Assembly: GCA_913776195.1 (NCBI GenBank)
Contig: CAJYMH010000031.1
Span: 372,001-436,000 of the forward strand
Direction of reading: 5' to 3'
DNA from: an uncultured Caulobacter sp.
GTDB taxonomy: Bacteria; Pseudomonadota; Alphaproteobacteria; Caulobacterales; Caulobacteraceae
DNA length: 64,000 nucleotides
Part shown: positions 45,881 through 57,876 of the stretch, in pieces
Numbering within the stretch: the stretch's first letter is position 1
How the letters are laid out: each line of letters begins with the position of its first letter
Notes under the pieces: generated by a model
The model's input: the letters and a program-made list of their open reading frames with translations, nothing else
The model's database searches: none
Told to the model about the DNA's origin: nothing
Program-made: the position numbers and the translations under genes

Positions 45881-47959
45881 CTATCGGCGTTTCTCGTCCT
45901 TGCTGGGGGCTGTCTGGGCCGATGCGCTGGTCAGGGGCGCGCCCTTGCCTCGGGCCGAGGCGACCAGGCCCTGGCAGTCGGCGTCCTTCTCCAGCCCCGG
46001 ATCGACGAAGGGCAGCAGGGCCGCCAAGGGGGTCAGCAGCGTGCCGAGCGCCGCGGCGACCCCGCCCTGAGCGACGGCCGATCCGGCCTCGACCCCGACC
46101 TTGGGCTGCATCAGCGGGCCCTCGACGGTGATCGGCAGGAACAGGCGGACCAGGCGCGGCTTCTTGCTGTCGCCCTCGATGCGGAAGGCCATGCGCTCGG
46201 TCTCAAGGTCCACCGTGCCCGTGCCCTTGGCCAGGACCACGCCGGTGTCGAAGACGATGGTGTTGGCGCGCAGGACGCCGTCCGTGACCTTGAAGTCGGC
46301 CACGGCGCAGCGGACGTCGGTCTCCTTATTGCTCTTGGACCGCAGCATTAGCAGGCCTTTGCTGGCGTTGACGCCGAGCAGCTCGGCGAAGGCCTGGCGG
46401 ATCTTGCCGCGCGGCACGACCATGGTCACCGAGCCGTCAGCGCTGCTGGCCGCGCGATGCACCGAATTTCCGTAGCCGGTCAGCTTGGCGCGGGCGGCCA
46501 TGGCCCCCTCGATGGCCGGCTGGCCGCCGCTCTGGATCGGGATGAAGTCCTGCAGGGCCGCGTTGGTCAGGCGCACGTCGGCGTCGGTGCGCGGGGTTTT
46601 GCCGGTGGCGTCCAGCTTGATCTGGCTGGTCAGGCGCCCGCGCGCAAAGTCGAAGGACAGTGGGTCCATGGTGAGGACTCCGTTGTCGAGGTTCAGGTCC
46701 AGCGACACCCGGCGCAGGGGCAGGTTGGGGGCGTTCACCGCCAGGGCGCGGTAACGGACCTTGGCGTCCATCGCGCGGATGCGCTCGACCTGAAGCGTAG
46801 AGTCCGGCAGCAGGCGGCGCTGGGCCTGAAGCTGGCCGGCGATCTGCTTTTGGTCGCCGGACGCGGTCTCGCCGCCGCCGGTGGCCGGCGCGCCGCCCAG
46901 CAGGCTGCCCAGATCGTCGAAGTCCAGCCGGCGCGAGCGCAGGTCGGCGGTGAGCAGCGGCCGCTCCCGGCCCGTCTCCACCGACAGCTTGCCGCCGATG
47001 TCGCTGTCGCCGATGCGGCCTTTGAGGTTTCCAACGTCGTACAGCGACCCCTTGCGCTCCAGCCGGCCGGAGACGCGGTAGGGCGGCGTGTTCGGTAGGG
47101 CGAGGCCCGTCAGGTAGTAGAGGTTGTTCAAATCCTGGCCGGAGATGGTCAGGTCCGCGCCTAGGCGGCCCAGGTCGAAGGGCTTGTTGATCGAGCCCTT
47201 GGCCAGGATGCGAGTCGTGCCGGCCTGCACATCGGCGTCGAAGGGATAGGGCTTGTTCGGCGACACGTTCAGCAGGGCGCCGCCGGTGACCAGGGCCAGG
47301 AACGGCGCGCGGTTCAGCTCGCCCTTGCCCTCCAGGCGGAAGCGGCCGCGTGAGCTGTCGGTCGCGCGCTCATTGGAGCTCACTGTCCCGCGGAAGGTCA
47401 GGCCCATCTTGGCGTCGTCGTAATTCAGCTGGCCGTCGTCGATGATGAAGTGCTGGATGGCAGGCAGCTTCAAGGGCTTGCTCTTGGGCTTGTCGGGGTC
47501 GCCGAAGGCCCAGTTCGCACGGCCTGACTGCTCGCGCAGCAGGACCACCTCGGGCTTCTCGATGGCCAGCAGCGGCAGGATCACGTCGCCCTTGAACAGG
47601 GGCAGCAGCTTGACCTGCACGGCGATACGTTCGACCCGCGCCATGTGGCTGGCCGGCGCCCAATCGGGCTGGCCGATGCGCAGGCCCTCTATGCTGGCGC
47701 GGGGGGACAAGGACCAGGGGTGAACCCGCAGATTTCCCTCGATCCGCACCTCGCGCTGAAGCTGGGCTGAGGCGAACTTCGACACCGGCCCGCGCAGCCA
47801 GTTCCAGTCAAAGATGAACAGGAACGCGATCACCGCGACCAGGATCGCCAGGGCTCCGCCGATACCCCAGCGGGCGGTCTTCGACAGGCCGCTCAGCGGG
47901 GCGAGCGCCAAGCGGTTGCGGCGGTGTTGCGGCTGCGGTCTGTCGGGGGTCTGGTCCAA
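45881..47959 (-). CDS. AsmA family protein
   Basis: 692 residues from a TTG with GGAG eight bases before it. One N-terminal membrane helix (about 32-52, IGGALAILVAVIAFLFIFDW) then a long periplasmic beta-rich region. The AsmA N-terminal domain is seen in LQREVRIEGNLRVHPWSLSP and RIGQPDWAPASHMARVERI. The C-terminal AsmA_2-type part reads DVRLTNAALQDFIP and MVVPRGKIRQAFAELLGVNASKG. AsmA-like proteins are thought to bridge inner and outer membranes for phospholipid transport. Divergent from modA. Confidence 0.88.
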   Translation of the reverse strand: MDQTPDRPQPQHRRNRLALAPLSGLSKTARWGIGGALAILVAVIAFLFIFDWNWLRGPVSKFASAQLQREVRIEGNLRVHPWSLSPRASIEGLRIGQPDWAPASHMARVERIAVQVKLLPLFKGDVILPLLAIEKPEVVLLREQSGRANWAFGDPDKPKSKPLKLPAIQHFIIDDGQLNYDDAKMGLTFRGTVSSNERATDSSRGRFRLEGKGELNRAPFLALVTGGALLNVSPNKPYPFDADVQAGTTRILAKGSINKPFDLGRLGADLTISGQDLNNLYYLTGLALPNTPPYRVSGRLERKGSLYDVGNLKGRIGDSDIGGKLSVETGRERPLLTADLRSRRLDFDDLGSLLGGAPATGGGETASGDQKQIAGQLQAQRRLLPDSTLQVERIRAMDAKVRYRALAVNAPNLPLRRVSLDLNLDNGVLTMDPLSFDFARGRLTSQIKLDATGKTPRTDADVRLTNAALQDFIPIQSGGQPAIEGAMAARAKLTGYGNSVHRAASSADGSVTMVVPRGKIRQAFAELLGVNASKGLLMLRSKSNKETDVRCAVADFKVTDGVLRANTIVFDTGVVLAKGTGTVDLETERMAFRIEGDSKKPRLVRLFLPITVEGPLMQPKVGVEAGSAVAQGGVAAALGTLLTPLAALLPFVDPGLEKDADCQGLVASARGKGAPLTSASAQTAPSKDEKRR

Positions 47960-48091
47960 GGCGGCGCTCCGGTCGTTCCGTCAAGAACGCGCGGGGCGTA
48001 GTGAAGTGTTCCCGCCAAGCTTCAGTTTGCGGCCTGAGACGTCTGGATGACGTCTCGGCTATAGGGTTCGCCGTGGTTGGATGAGGAATCT

Positions 48092-48853
48092 ATGGTGCAT
48101 CGTCGCCGGTTACCGCTTCTTGCGCTCGCTTTCGTTCTTCTGACTGGCCCGGCCCTAGCCGCCGAGCCGGTGAAGGTGTTCGCGGCGGCTTCCCTGCGGG
48201 AGTCCATGACCGCGGCCGGCGCGGCCTACACCAAACAGACCGGCGCGCCGGTGACTTTCAGCTTCGCCGGCTCCAACGCCATCGCCCGCCAGATCGAGCA
48301 GGGCGCGCCTGCCGATGTGGTGGTCACGGCGGATGCGGAGTGGATGGACTGGCTATCGGAGCGCCGCCTGATCCAGGCTCCGACGCGCAAGGCCCTTCTG
48401 GGCAACACCCTGGTGCTCATCGCGCCTGCTGGCTCGGCCACCAAGCTGACGATCCGCAAGGGTTTCCAACTGGCCCAGTCCCTTGGTTCGGGCCGCTTGG
48501 CCCTTGCCGATCCCGCCGTGCCGGCCGGCCGTTACGGCCGCGCGGCCTTAGGCTCCTTGGGCGTGTGGGACAGCGTCGCGGCCAAGACTGCGCCGGCGGC
48601 CGATGTGCGCGCCGCCCTGGCCTATGTAGCCCGGGGCGAGGCGCCGCTGGGGATCGTCTACGCCACCGACGCCAAGGCGGAGCCGAAGGTGCGGGTGGTG
48701 GCGATCTTCCCCGCCGCCAGCCACGACAGGATCGTCTATCCGGCCGCGGCCGTCGCCGGGACGAGGAACCCGCAGGCGGTCGCCTTTCTGCGTTTCCTGC
48801 AAGGGGGGCAGGCCAAGGCGATCTTCCGTGACGCGGGTTTCAATCCGCTCTAG
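48092..48853 (+). CDS. modA: Molybdate ABC transporter substrate-binding protein
   Basis: 253 residues, ATG with GAGGA upstream. Signal peptide to about residue 24 (GPALAAEP), then a type II periplasmic binding fold. Molybdate-ligand signatures: VFAAASLRESMTAAG (Ser), FAGSNAIARQIEQGAPADVV (Ser) and LGIVYATDAKAEP (Tyr). No modB or modC follows; the next gene is a HAD phosphatase, so the permease and ATPase must be elsewhere. Confidence 0.92.
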   Translation: MVHRRRLPLLALAFVLLTGPALAAEPVKVFAAASLRESMTAAGAAYTKQTGAPVTFSFAGSNAIARQIEQGAPADVVVTADAEWMDWLSERRLIQAPTRKALLGNTLVLIAPAGSATKLTIRKGFQLAQSLGSGRLALADPAVPAGRYGRAALGSLGVWDSVAAKTAPAADVRAALAYVARGEAPLGIVYATDAKAEPKVRVVAIFPAASHDRIVYPAAAVAGTRNPQAVAFLRFLQGGQAKAIFRDAGFNPL

Positions 48854-48887
48854 CGTCCGCGCAAATCAGAAACGGGGCGGGGCGCGT

Positions 48888-49538
48888 ATGGCGATCAAGG
48901 CGGTGATCTTCGATTTTGGCGGGGTGATCACCTCGTCACCGTTCGAGGCCTTCTCGCGGTATGAGTCTGAACAGACCCTGCCCGCCGGTCTGTTGCGTCA
49001 GGTCAACGCCACCAATCCCGACAGCAACGCCTGGGCCCTGTTCGAGCGGAACGAGATCGACGCCGCCGCCTTCGACGCCCGGTTCCTGGCGGAGTCGACG
49101 GCGCTGGGCCATCCGGTGCGTGGCGGCGATGTGCTGCCGTTGCTGTCCGGCGATGTCCGGCCGGGCATGGTCGATGCGCTGAGGGCGTGCAAGGCCGCCT
49201 TCAAGGTCGGCTGCATCACCAATAATGTCGTCACGGGTCATGGAACCGGCATGTCCGGCACCGTGGAGAAAGCGGCCAAGGTCGCGGGGATCATGGAGCT
49301 GTTCGACGCGGTGATCGAAAGCTCCAAGGTCGGGCTGCGCAAACCCGATCCGCGCATCTATGAGATGATGTGCGAACTGCTGGCGGTAGAGCCCGCGGAG
49401 TGCGTTTATCTCGACGACCTGGGGATCAACTGCAAACCGGCGGCGGCGTTGGGTATGATCGCCATCAAGGTGACGGGCGAGGCGCAGGCTCTCGCCGATC
49501 TGTCGGCCGCAACCGGCCTTGAATTCGAGAGGAACTGA
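48888..49538 (+). CDS. HAD-superfamily (subfamily IA) hydrolase
   Basis: 216 residues. Motif [20 protein letters not shown] with nucleophile Asp near residue 9; the second Asp of DxD is replaced by Gly, as in the soluble epoxide hydrolase N-terminal/ACAD10-like group. Motif II is CITNN, motif III Lys in [13 protein letters not shown], motif [15 protein letters not shown]. Probably a phosphatase or dehalogenase-like enzyme. One base before the pterin dehydratase start and likely co-transcribed with it. Confidence 0.87.
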   Translation: MAIKAVIFDFGGVITSSPFEAFSRYESEQTLPAGLLRQVNATNPDSNAWALFERNEIDAAAFDARFLAESTALGHPVRGGDVLPLLSGDVRPGMVDALRACKAAFKVGCITNNVVTGHGTGMSGTVEKAAKVAGIMELFDAVIESSKVGLRKPDPRIYEMMCELLAVEPAECVYLDDLGINCKPAAALGMIAIKVTGEAQALADLSAATGLEFERN

Positions 49539-49539
49539 C

Positions 49540-49824
49540 ATGACCGCGCGCATCGGGGCGCATGCCGCCCTGGCTCAACTGGACGGCCACGGCTGGACAG
49601 CGTCTGAACATCGCGACGCCATCGCCAAGACCTTCACATTCAAGGATTTCGGCCAGGCGTTCGGCTTCATGACCCGGATCGCCATCGCCGCCGAAAAGCT
49701 CGATCACCATCCCGAATGGTTCAATGTCTACAACCGGGTCGAGGTGATCCTGACGACCCACGACGTGGATGGCGTCAGCGAGCGCGACGTGGTCCTCGCA
49801 AAGATCATGGACGCGGCCGCCTAG
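49540..49824 (+). CDS. Pterin-4a-carbinolamine dehydratase
   Basis: 94 residues from ATG 49540 with GAGAGGAA before it. The PHS/PCD active-site segment [20 protein letters not shown] carries the His-His-Pro-x-Trp motif, and [14 protein letters not shown] precedes it. Recycles the hydroxylated pterin after aromatic amino-acid hydroxylation; in alphaproteobacteria it also occurs without phenylalanine hydroxylase nearby, as here. Confidence 0.93.
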   Translation: MTARIGAHAALAQLDGHGWTASEHRDAIAKTFTFKDFGQAFGFMTRIAIAAEKLDHHPEWFNVYNRVEVILTTHDVDGVSERDVVLAKIMDAAA

Positions 49825-49827
49825 CTC

Positions 49828-49847
49828 ATTCAAACTATCGTTTGAAT
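49828..49847. promoter_or_regulatory. PsrA/TetR-type palindrome at the SDR gene
   Basis: ATTCAAACTATCGTTTGAAT: eight-base perfect arms around TATC, in the form CAAAC-N4-GTTTG used by PsrA-like fatty-acid-responsive TetR regulators. It lies between the dehydratase stop and the AGGAGG of the SDR gene. Confidence 0.55.
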
Positions 49848-49864
49848 TTCAGGAGGAAGCCCCA

Positions 49865-50650
49865 ATGACCAACAAGAACGGGCGCGTGGCCGGCAAGAAG
49901 GCCTTCATCACCGGAGCCGCCCAGGGCCTTGGGGCCGCCGCCGCCCGCCGGCTGGCGGAGGAAGGAGCCAAGGTTTCCTTGGCGGATATCAACCTGGCCG
50001 GCGCACAGTCCGTGGCGGATGAGATCAACGCCGCGCACGGGGCCGGTACGGCCTTCGCCTTCAAGCTGGATGTCACACAAGAAGACCAGTGGATCTACGC
50101 CCTGGAAGAGGCCGACACGGCCATGGGCGGCATCTCGGTTCTGGTCAACAACGCCGGCGTCAGCCGTGACCGCAACATCGAAGAGCTATCTTACGATACC
50201 TGGAAGCAGGTGATGGCGATCAATGTGGATTCCGTGTTCCTCGGCGCCAAGCATGCCCTGAAGTACATGCGGCAGAACCAGCCGGGCTCAATCGTCAACC
50301 TGTCTTCGATCGCGGGCCTGATCGCCAATCACAATGGGCCTTCCTACAACGCGTCCAAGGCGGCGGTCTGGCTGCTGTCCAAGAACATCGCCCTGCACTG
50401 CGCCAAGCAGAAGCTTGATATCCGGTCGAACTCCATCCACCCGACCTTCATCGACACGCCGATCCTGGACAACATCCGCCAGATGATCGGCAAGGAGGAG
50501 GCGGAGTCCAAGCTGGCCCGTCAGATCCCGCTGGGCCGGATCGGAGAGCCTAACGACATCGCCAACGCCGTGCTCTACCTGGCGTCGGACGAAAGCCGGT
50601 TCATGACGGGGGCGGAGCTCAAGCTGGATGGCGGCATCTCCGCCATGTGA
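49865..50650 (+). CDS. Short-chain dehydrogenase/reductase
   Basis: 261 residues, ATG 49865 behind AGGAGGAAG. Cofactor loop TGAAQGLGAAAA, acidic ADIN for NAD preference, NNAGVSRDRN, Ser in NLSSIAG and the SYNASKAA pair (Tyr/Lys), then PTFIDTPIL and a final GAELKLDGGISAM. Glucose-dehydrogenase/3-alpha-HSD-like subgroup. A PsrA-like palindrome before it hints at regulation by acyl compounds, so an acyl or cyclic alcohol substrate is possible. Confidence 0.9.
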   Translation: MTNKNGRVAGKKAFITGAAQGLGAAAARRLAEEGAKVSLADINLAGAQSVADEINAAHGAGTAFAFKLDVTQEDQWIYALEEADTAMGGISVLVNNAGVSRDRNIEELSYDTWKQVMAINVDSVFLGAKHALKYMRQNQPGSIVNLSSIAGLIANHNGPSYNASKAAVWLLSKNIALHCAKQKLDIRSNSIHPTFIDTPILDNIRQMIGKEEAESKLARQIPLGRIGEPNDIANAVLYLASDESRFMTGAELKLDGGISAM

Positions 50651-50652
50651 GC

Positions 50653-51060
50653 CTACTGGAGGATGACGCCGCCGAGTATCACCTGAGCCCCGGTTCCGCC
50701 CAGGACCGTGTCGGTCGCCTTTTGAAGCTGGCCGGCGATCATATCGAGATTGGGCGGACGCTCGGCGCTTGTGTTGCGCGCATAGCGGGCGAGAACATCC
50801 GTATAGGCGGCGCGCAGACGCGGTACGGAGAGCTGGGCCTTTTGGCGCAAGGGCTCGGCCGGGACGTTCAGGTCCGCTTCGATGGTCATCACCGCCCAGC
50901 GGCCGGTGGGGCGGCGGACGCTGATCGAGACGGGAGCGACATCGACGATGGGGCCGGTTTGCTCCCCGCCCTTCTTCTCCTCGCCGCCGCCAGACGCCAG
51001 CGCCGCGCCGGGCACGGCGAGGCTGAGCGCGATCAGCAGGGGGAGAAAGGGACGGTTCAT
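50653..51060 (-). CDS. Exported hypothetical protein, weakly FliL-like
   Basis: 135 residues. Signal peptide to about residue 22 (GAALASGGGEE), a short charged linker, then a domain with VDVAPVSISVRRPTGRWAVM, an AELN-type strand and a C-terminal QVILGGVILQ strand. The layout (short conserved strand, long helix, final hydrophobic strand) recalls FliL, but the match is loose and the N-terminal helix looks cleavable. Convergent with the SDR gene (two-base gap); pseB-pseC lie upstream on the other strand. Confidence 0.6.
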   Translation of the reverse strand: MNRPFLPLLIALSLAVPGAALASGGGEEKKGGEQTGPIVDVAPVSISVRRPTGRWAVMTIEADLNVPAEPLRQKAQLSVPRLRAAYTDVLARYARNTSAERPPNLDMIAGQLQKATDTVLGGTGAQVILGGVILQ

Positions 51061-51106
51061 TCCGGCATCATGGCGCCAGCGGGTTGACGCAGGGTTGATG
51101 CGATAG

Positions 51107-53361
<2,255 letters not shown>

Positions 53362-53474
53362 CCTGGCCCGCAGAGCGGCGTTCTTAGAATTGCTGACGTC
53401 GAGCCCAAGAAACCTGCCTTCTTTAATTCCCGATCAGACCGATAGGAATGATGGGGATAGCAGGGGAGGTCTCG

Positions 53475-55958
53475 ATGAGGCTCAAATCCATCTTTCTGAC
53501 AGGGACCGCGCTCGTCGCTTTAAGCGCTCCGGTCTCCTCATTCGCCGAGGCTCCGGATCAGGCGATGAGCGTCGCCCGCGCCACGGCTGACGTGGCCAAT
53601 GTCGAAGGGGTGATCGTCACAGCGCGACGGCGAGCCGAGAACGTCCAGGCGGTCCCCGTCGCCGTTTCCGTGGTAACGGCCGAGACGGTGAACAACACCG
53701 GCGCGTTCAATATCAGCCGGCTCACCCAGCTTCAGCCGACGCTGCAATTCTATTCGCAGAACCCCCGCAACACCTCCGTCAACATCCGGGGCATCGGCGC
53801 GCCCCTGGGCCTGACCAATGACGGCATCGAGCAGGGCGTCGGGGTCTACATCGATCAGGTCTATTACAACCGGGTGGCCGCCGCGACGCTCGACTTCGTG
53901 GACATTGAGCAGATCGAGGTGCTGCGCGGGCCGCAAGGAACGCTCTACGGCAAGAACACCACCGCCGGGGCCATCAACATCACAACACGCCCGCCCAGCT
54001 TCGATTTCGAGGCCACGGGCGAGGTCTCCTTGGGCAACTACAGCTTCAAGCAGGCCAAGGCGTCGGTGTCCGGCCCGCTGACCGACGACATCGCCCTGCG
54101 GATCAGCCTGTCCAACACCGACCGGAGGGGCACGATCTACAACGTCGCCACCAATCAATGGATTCAGGGGCAGGACAATCTGGGCGTTCGCGGCGCGCTG
54201 CTGTGGAAGGCCAGCGAGGACCTGAACTTCACCCTGTCGGGCGACTACAATCTGCAGGACCCGATCTGCTGCGCGCAGATCTATGCCCGCGTGGGCGCGA
54301 CGCAGCGGCCGCTGAACCGGCAGTACGCCGCGCTGACGGCGGCCTTCGGCTACACGCCCGTCAGCACCAATCCCTTCGATCGTGTGACCGATGTCGACGC
54401 CCCATTGAGCGCTCGCAACGAGCATGGCGGTGCGTCCCTGCGCGGCGAGTGGGACGTGGGGGGCGGAACGGTGACCTCGGTGACCGCCTGGCGCTTCTGG
54501 GACTGGGGGCCGAAGAACGATCGCGACTTCACCGGCCTGCCAATCACCACCGCGTCGAACAATCCGACCAAGCAGGACCAGTACACGCAGGAGCTTCGCT
54601 ACGCGTACGACACTGAGCGCTATGACTTCGTGGTCGGTGCGTTCGGCTTCTATCAGAAGCTCCATACGACGGGTCTGGAAGCGCAGGGACGGGCGGCGAG
54701 CCGCTGGAATCTCAATCCCGGCAACGTGGCGCCGGGCGCGTCAGGCTGCGCGACGCCGACGACCCTGGCCTGCATACCCGCCGTGCTCGACGGCCTGACG
54801 GCGAACAACGACATCCTGCTGAAGAACACCAGCTTGGCCGCCTTCACCAAGGTGAACTGGAAGCTCACCGACCGGCTGACGATCTCGCCGGGCGTGCGGG
54901 TGAACTACGACAAGAAGACGGGTCACTATGACTCGGTGATCACCGGCACGGCCTCCGACGGCACGCGGCAGCGGGTGCTGTTCAGCGGGCCGTACTCCAC
55001 CGATCCCTGGATCGTCGCCCAGCGCGGGGTTCGCGCGCCACAGTACTACGAGCCCAGCTTCAGCAAGTGGAACCTCTCCTACGACCTGAACCTGTCCTAC
55101 CAGATTACCCCGGACGTGCTGGCCTACGGCACCTACGCCAAGACGTTCAAGACCGGCGGCGTGAACCTGAATGGCGTGCCGCTGGACGCAAACGGGGTGC
55201 CGATCCTGTCGGCCGGGTCGATCAAGCCGGAAGACGTCGACCATTTCGAGGCGGGGTTGAAGTCGCAGTTCTGGGAGCGCCGGGCGACACTCAACGTCAC
55301 CGGCTTCTGGACCGAGATTCAGGACTACCAGGCCAATGTGAACAACGCCCAGCTTGGCCTGCTGCGCGGCTATCTGGCCAATGCCGACAAGGTGCGCGTG
55401 CGGGGCGTCGAGGCGGAGTTCAACGTCCGGCCGTCGGAGCGTTTCACGGCCTACGCCACGGGCGCCTATACGGACCACGAGTACATCAAGTTCGTGGACG
55501 CGCCGTGCCCGCCGGAGCTGTCGGGCGGCGCCGCCGGCGCGACGCCTTCGGCGCCCGGCACGCCAGGCGGCATCAGCCCGGCCAACTGCGACATCTCCGG
55601 CCAGTGGCTGCCGGGCATCTCCAAGTACGCCGCGTCGTGGGGGGCGGAAGCCAACCGTCCGATCAACCTGCTGGGCAAGGATGGCGAGGTCTATTTCGGC
55701 TACGACGCCAGCTATCGCTCCAAATTCTCGTCCAACGCCTCGCGGTCGGCGGACCTCGATGTGGAGGGATATGCGCTTCACAACTTCCGTCTCGGCTTCC
55801 GCTCGAATGACGGGTTCAACATCTATGGCTGGGTGCGCAACGCCTTTGACGAGGAGTACTTCGAACAACTGGCGGTGACGCCTGGGAGCACGGGTCTCGT
55901 CGCCGGACAGCCGGGCGATCCCCAGACCTGGGGCGTGACGATCAGAAATCAGTTCTAG
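53475..55958 (+). CDS. TonB-dependent receptor
   Basis: 827 residues from ATG 53475 behind GGGGAGG. Signal peptide ends near SSFAEA, then a TonB-box region EGVIVTARRRAENVQ, plug with NIRGIGAPLG and IEVLRGPQGTLYGKNTTAGA, and a 22-strand barrel ending VTIRNQF. This IVTARRR-type subgroup imports vitamins, siderophores or other small molecules, different from the receptor at the window start. The substrate is unknown. Complete, unlike the first receptor. Confidence 0.93.
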   Translation: MRLKSIFLTGTALVALSAPVSSFAEAPDQAMSVARATADVANVEGVIVTARRRAENVQAVPVAVSVVTAETVNNTGAFNISRLTQLQPTLQFYSQNPRNTSVNIRGIGAPLGLTNDGIEQGVGVYIDQVYYNRVAAATLDFVDIEQIEVLRGPQGTLYGKNTTAGAINITTRPPSFDFEATGEVSLGNYSFKQAKASVSGPLTDDIALRISLSNTDRRGTIYNVATNQWIQGQDNLGVRGALLWKASEDLNFTLSGDYNLQDPICCAQIYARVGATQRPLNRQYAALTAAFGYTPVSTNPFDRVTDVDAPLSARNEHGGASLRGEWDVGGGTVTSVTAWRFWDWGPKNDRDFTGLPITTASNNPTKQDQYTQELRYAYDTERYDFVVGAFGFYQKLHTTGLEAQGRAASRWNLNPGNVAPGASGCATPTTLACIPAVLDGLTANNDILLKNTSLAAFTKVNWKLTDRLTISPGVRVNYDKKTGHYDSVITGTASDGTRQRVLFSGPYSTDPWIVAQRGVRAPQYYEPSFSKWNLSYDLNLSYQITPDVLAYGTYAKTFKTGGVNLNGVPLDANGVPILSAGSIKPEDVDHFEAGLKSQFWERRATLNVTGFWTEIQDYQANVNNAQLGLLRGYLANADKVRVRGVEAEFNVRPSERFTAYATGAYTDHEYIKFVDAPCPPELSGGAAGATPSAPGTPGGISPANCDISGQWLPGISKYAASWGAEANRPINLLGKDGEVYFGYDASYRSKFSSNASRSADLDVEGYALHNFRLGFRSNDGFNIYGWVRNAFDEEYFEQLAVTPGSTGLVAGQPGDPQTWGVTIRNQF

Positions 55959-55970
55959 GACAGCGTGATG

Positions 55971-55994
55971 GAAGGCGGCCGTCAGGCCGCCTTC
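55971..55994. terminator. Bidirectional hairpin between TonB receptor and unknown gene
   Basis: Ten-base perfect stem GAAGGCGGCC/GGCCGCCTTC with loop GTCA. The stop codon of the minus-strand gene lies at the loop. No long T-run on either side. Confidence 0.5.
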
Positions 55995-57688
55995 TGGGTG
56001 CTTTCGACGAAGCTGCGCACCAGAGCGAGGACCTGCGGCGACTTGGCCAGGGCTTCGCGCGACTCCGGCTGACGAACCAGGCGCAACGCCTCGTTCCTGG
56101 CCTTGTCCGCGACCGGACCCAGGGGACCGGTCTCGCCCGTGGCCAAGCGGATCAGCACGCTGAGCTTGAAGGTCAGGGGCGAGGGCGCCTTGAGCAAGGT
56201 GTTGACCATGCGGGTCTCGTTCTCGATCCGCTGGCCCAGCAATCCGAAGTGATCTTGGATCGGCTTGTAGTCCTCCGGCACCAAGCCGGAACGCGCCACC
56301 AGGCGCTGCAGGGTCGCCAGGGCGGCGAGCTTTGCGGCCGCCGCGTCCGGGCCCATCTGGATTTCACGCTCGAAGCGAAGACCGGTGGCGTTGGCCAGCA
56401 GCCAGCGCGAGGCCGCCCGTTTGTTGGCGCCGCCGGTGACGTTCTCGGTCAACTTGACCAGGACCTCGATCTCTTCGCGCGCCGAACGGTCACGGCCGAG
56501 CAGGTTGGTCACGAACTCGCCGGTGAGCAGCATCTTCGAGCGTTCGGTGAAGGCGCTGTGGATGTCCTCGTGTTCGAGGATGCGGCCGGCGGCGGCGGTC
56601 AGAGCCATGGCCAGGGCGCGCAGATATTCGATCTCGGCCTCGGCGTCGCCGGGCTTCAGGCGCTTTGGGCTGATCAGCTCCTTCAGCACGCGCTGCGAGA
56701 TGGCCTTGCGGACCTGTTCGAAGTGCTTGCCGCCCAGCCAGTTGGCTAGGCGTGCGGCTGGGCCGTCCAGAGGCGGCATCACTGTCGCCACGCGAGGCTC
56801 GATGCCGATTAGCATCTCCACCTGCTCGGAGCCCGCCAGACGGGTCATGGCGGCGAGGGAAGAGCCCAGGTCGAGCTCCCCGCCCAGCAGGTCGTTGAGA
56901 CCGGCGGCGGAGTTCAGGATTTCGCAGATCGGCTGCTCGATCACCGCCAGGGCCATGGCGCGAGCCTTGGGCTCCTGCGGCGCGGCGTCGGCCAGGTCCA
57001 GCAGCCGGGTGATCTTGTCGGCCCACCCGTGGGCGGGGGCGATGGAGGCGGCGACACCGGCGCCCAGCAGATAGGCGCGGTCCGGATCGTTGACGAGGCG
57101 CTCAGCCGCGACGGCGAAGCCCTCGCGGTCGACGTCGGGCAGCTTGCCCTTCTTGAAATCCTTCAGCAGGCGGTCGATGGCGCGCTGGGCCAGACCCTGG
57201 AAGGTTTTCATCACGTCGTGGACCTTCAGCCCGCGGGCCTCGGCCTCCGGGATGGAGATCTTCTGGATGGCGTGTTGCAGCTCGACTGACGCCTCGAGAT
57301 TCTCGACCAGGTCGGGGCGGTGCAGCAGCTCGAACGGGGTGGCCTTGTGGCGAGCCAGATAGCCGTCCAGCAGGCGGCCGATCCGTTCGCGGGCGTGAGC
57401 GCTGTAGAGGTCGGCGGGGCTCACGCACAGGGGGGCGCGGTCCTCATCCTTCTTCTTCTTGTCAGGGCCGGTGACGGCGCCCTTGCTCATGATGGTGACC
57501 GTCTGGAACTCGCGAGTCTCCTCGTCGAGGGTCTCCTTGGTCACGCGCACGGCGGCGGCCCGACCTTCGGTCAGGCAATCTTCGGCCGCTTGCAGCGCGC
57601 GGGCGCGGTCCTCGGACGCAAGGTCGAGGACCCAGGGCGCGCCAGGCTTGCGCCTCACGTACAGCTCGTAATGGACTTGCCGGCTCAT
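55982..57688 (-). CDS. Large hypothetical protein, helical
   Basis: 568 residues. No signal peptide or membrane helix. The first 60 residues (VHYELYVRRKPGAPWVLDLA) look like a small alpha/beta module; a charged linker (TGPDKKKKDEDR) leads to a long, almost wholly helical body rich in Leu, Ala and Arg/Glu. No catalytic motif or known family recognised. Its codon use matches the neighbours, so it is probably an old resident gene of this lineage. It is divergent from chvI, which may mean shared regulation. Confidence 0.75.
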   Translation of the reverse strand: MSRQVHYELYVRRKPGAPWVLDLASEDRARALQAAEDCLTEGRAAAVRVTKETLDEETREFQTVTIMSKGAVTGPDKKKKDEDRAPLCVSPADLYSAHARERIGRLLDGYLARHKATPFELLHRPDLVENLEASVELQHAIQKISIPEAEARGLKVHDVMKTFQGLAQRAIDRLLKDFKKGKLPDVDREGFAVAAERLVNDPDRAYLLGAGVAASIAPAHGWADKITRLLDLADAAPQEPKARAMALAVIEQPICEILNSAAGLNDLLGGELDLGSSLAAMTRLAGSEQVEMLIGIEPRVATVMPPLDGPAARLANWLGGKHFEQVRKAISQRVLKELISPKRLKPGDAEAEIEYLRALAMALTAAAGRILEHEDIHSAFTERSKMLLTGEFVTNLLGRDRSAREEIEVLVKLTENVTGGANKRAASRWLLANATGLRFEREIQMGPDAAAAKLAALATLQRLVARSGLVPEDYKPIQDHFGLLGQRIENETRMVNTLLKAPSPLTFKLSVLIRLATGETGPLGPVADKARNEALRLVRQPESREALAKSPQVLALVRSFVESTQKAA

Positions 57689-57876
57689 CTTACGGGCGAC
57701 ATTGAGCCCGCAGACCTTAAGACCTAGTTGAGATGCGCCGTATTGACGCCATGCTGTCGTCGCATTGAGCTTGACCTTTATGGAAGCCTTGCGCCGCGCT
57801 GTGCGTTGAAGCGGTTCAAGCTGGGCGGTAGATATCGGCGGTTCGCCCCCGCCCTTGTTCGGAGAAACCTTCCCCG

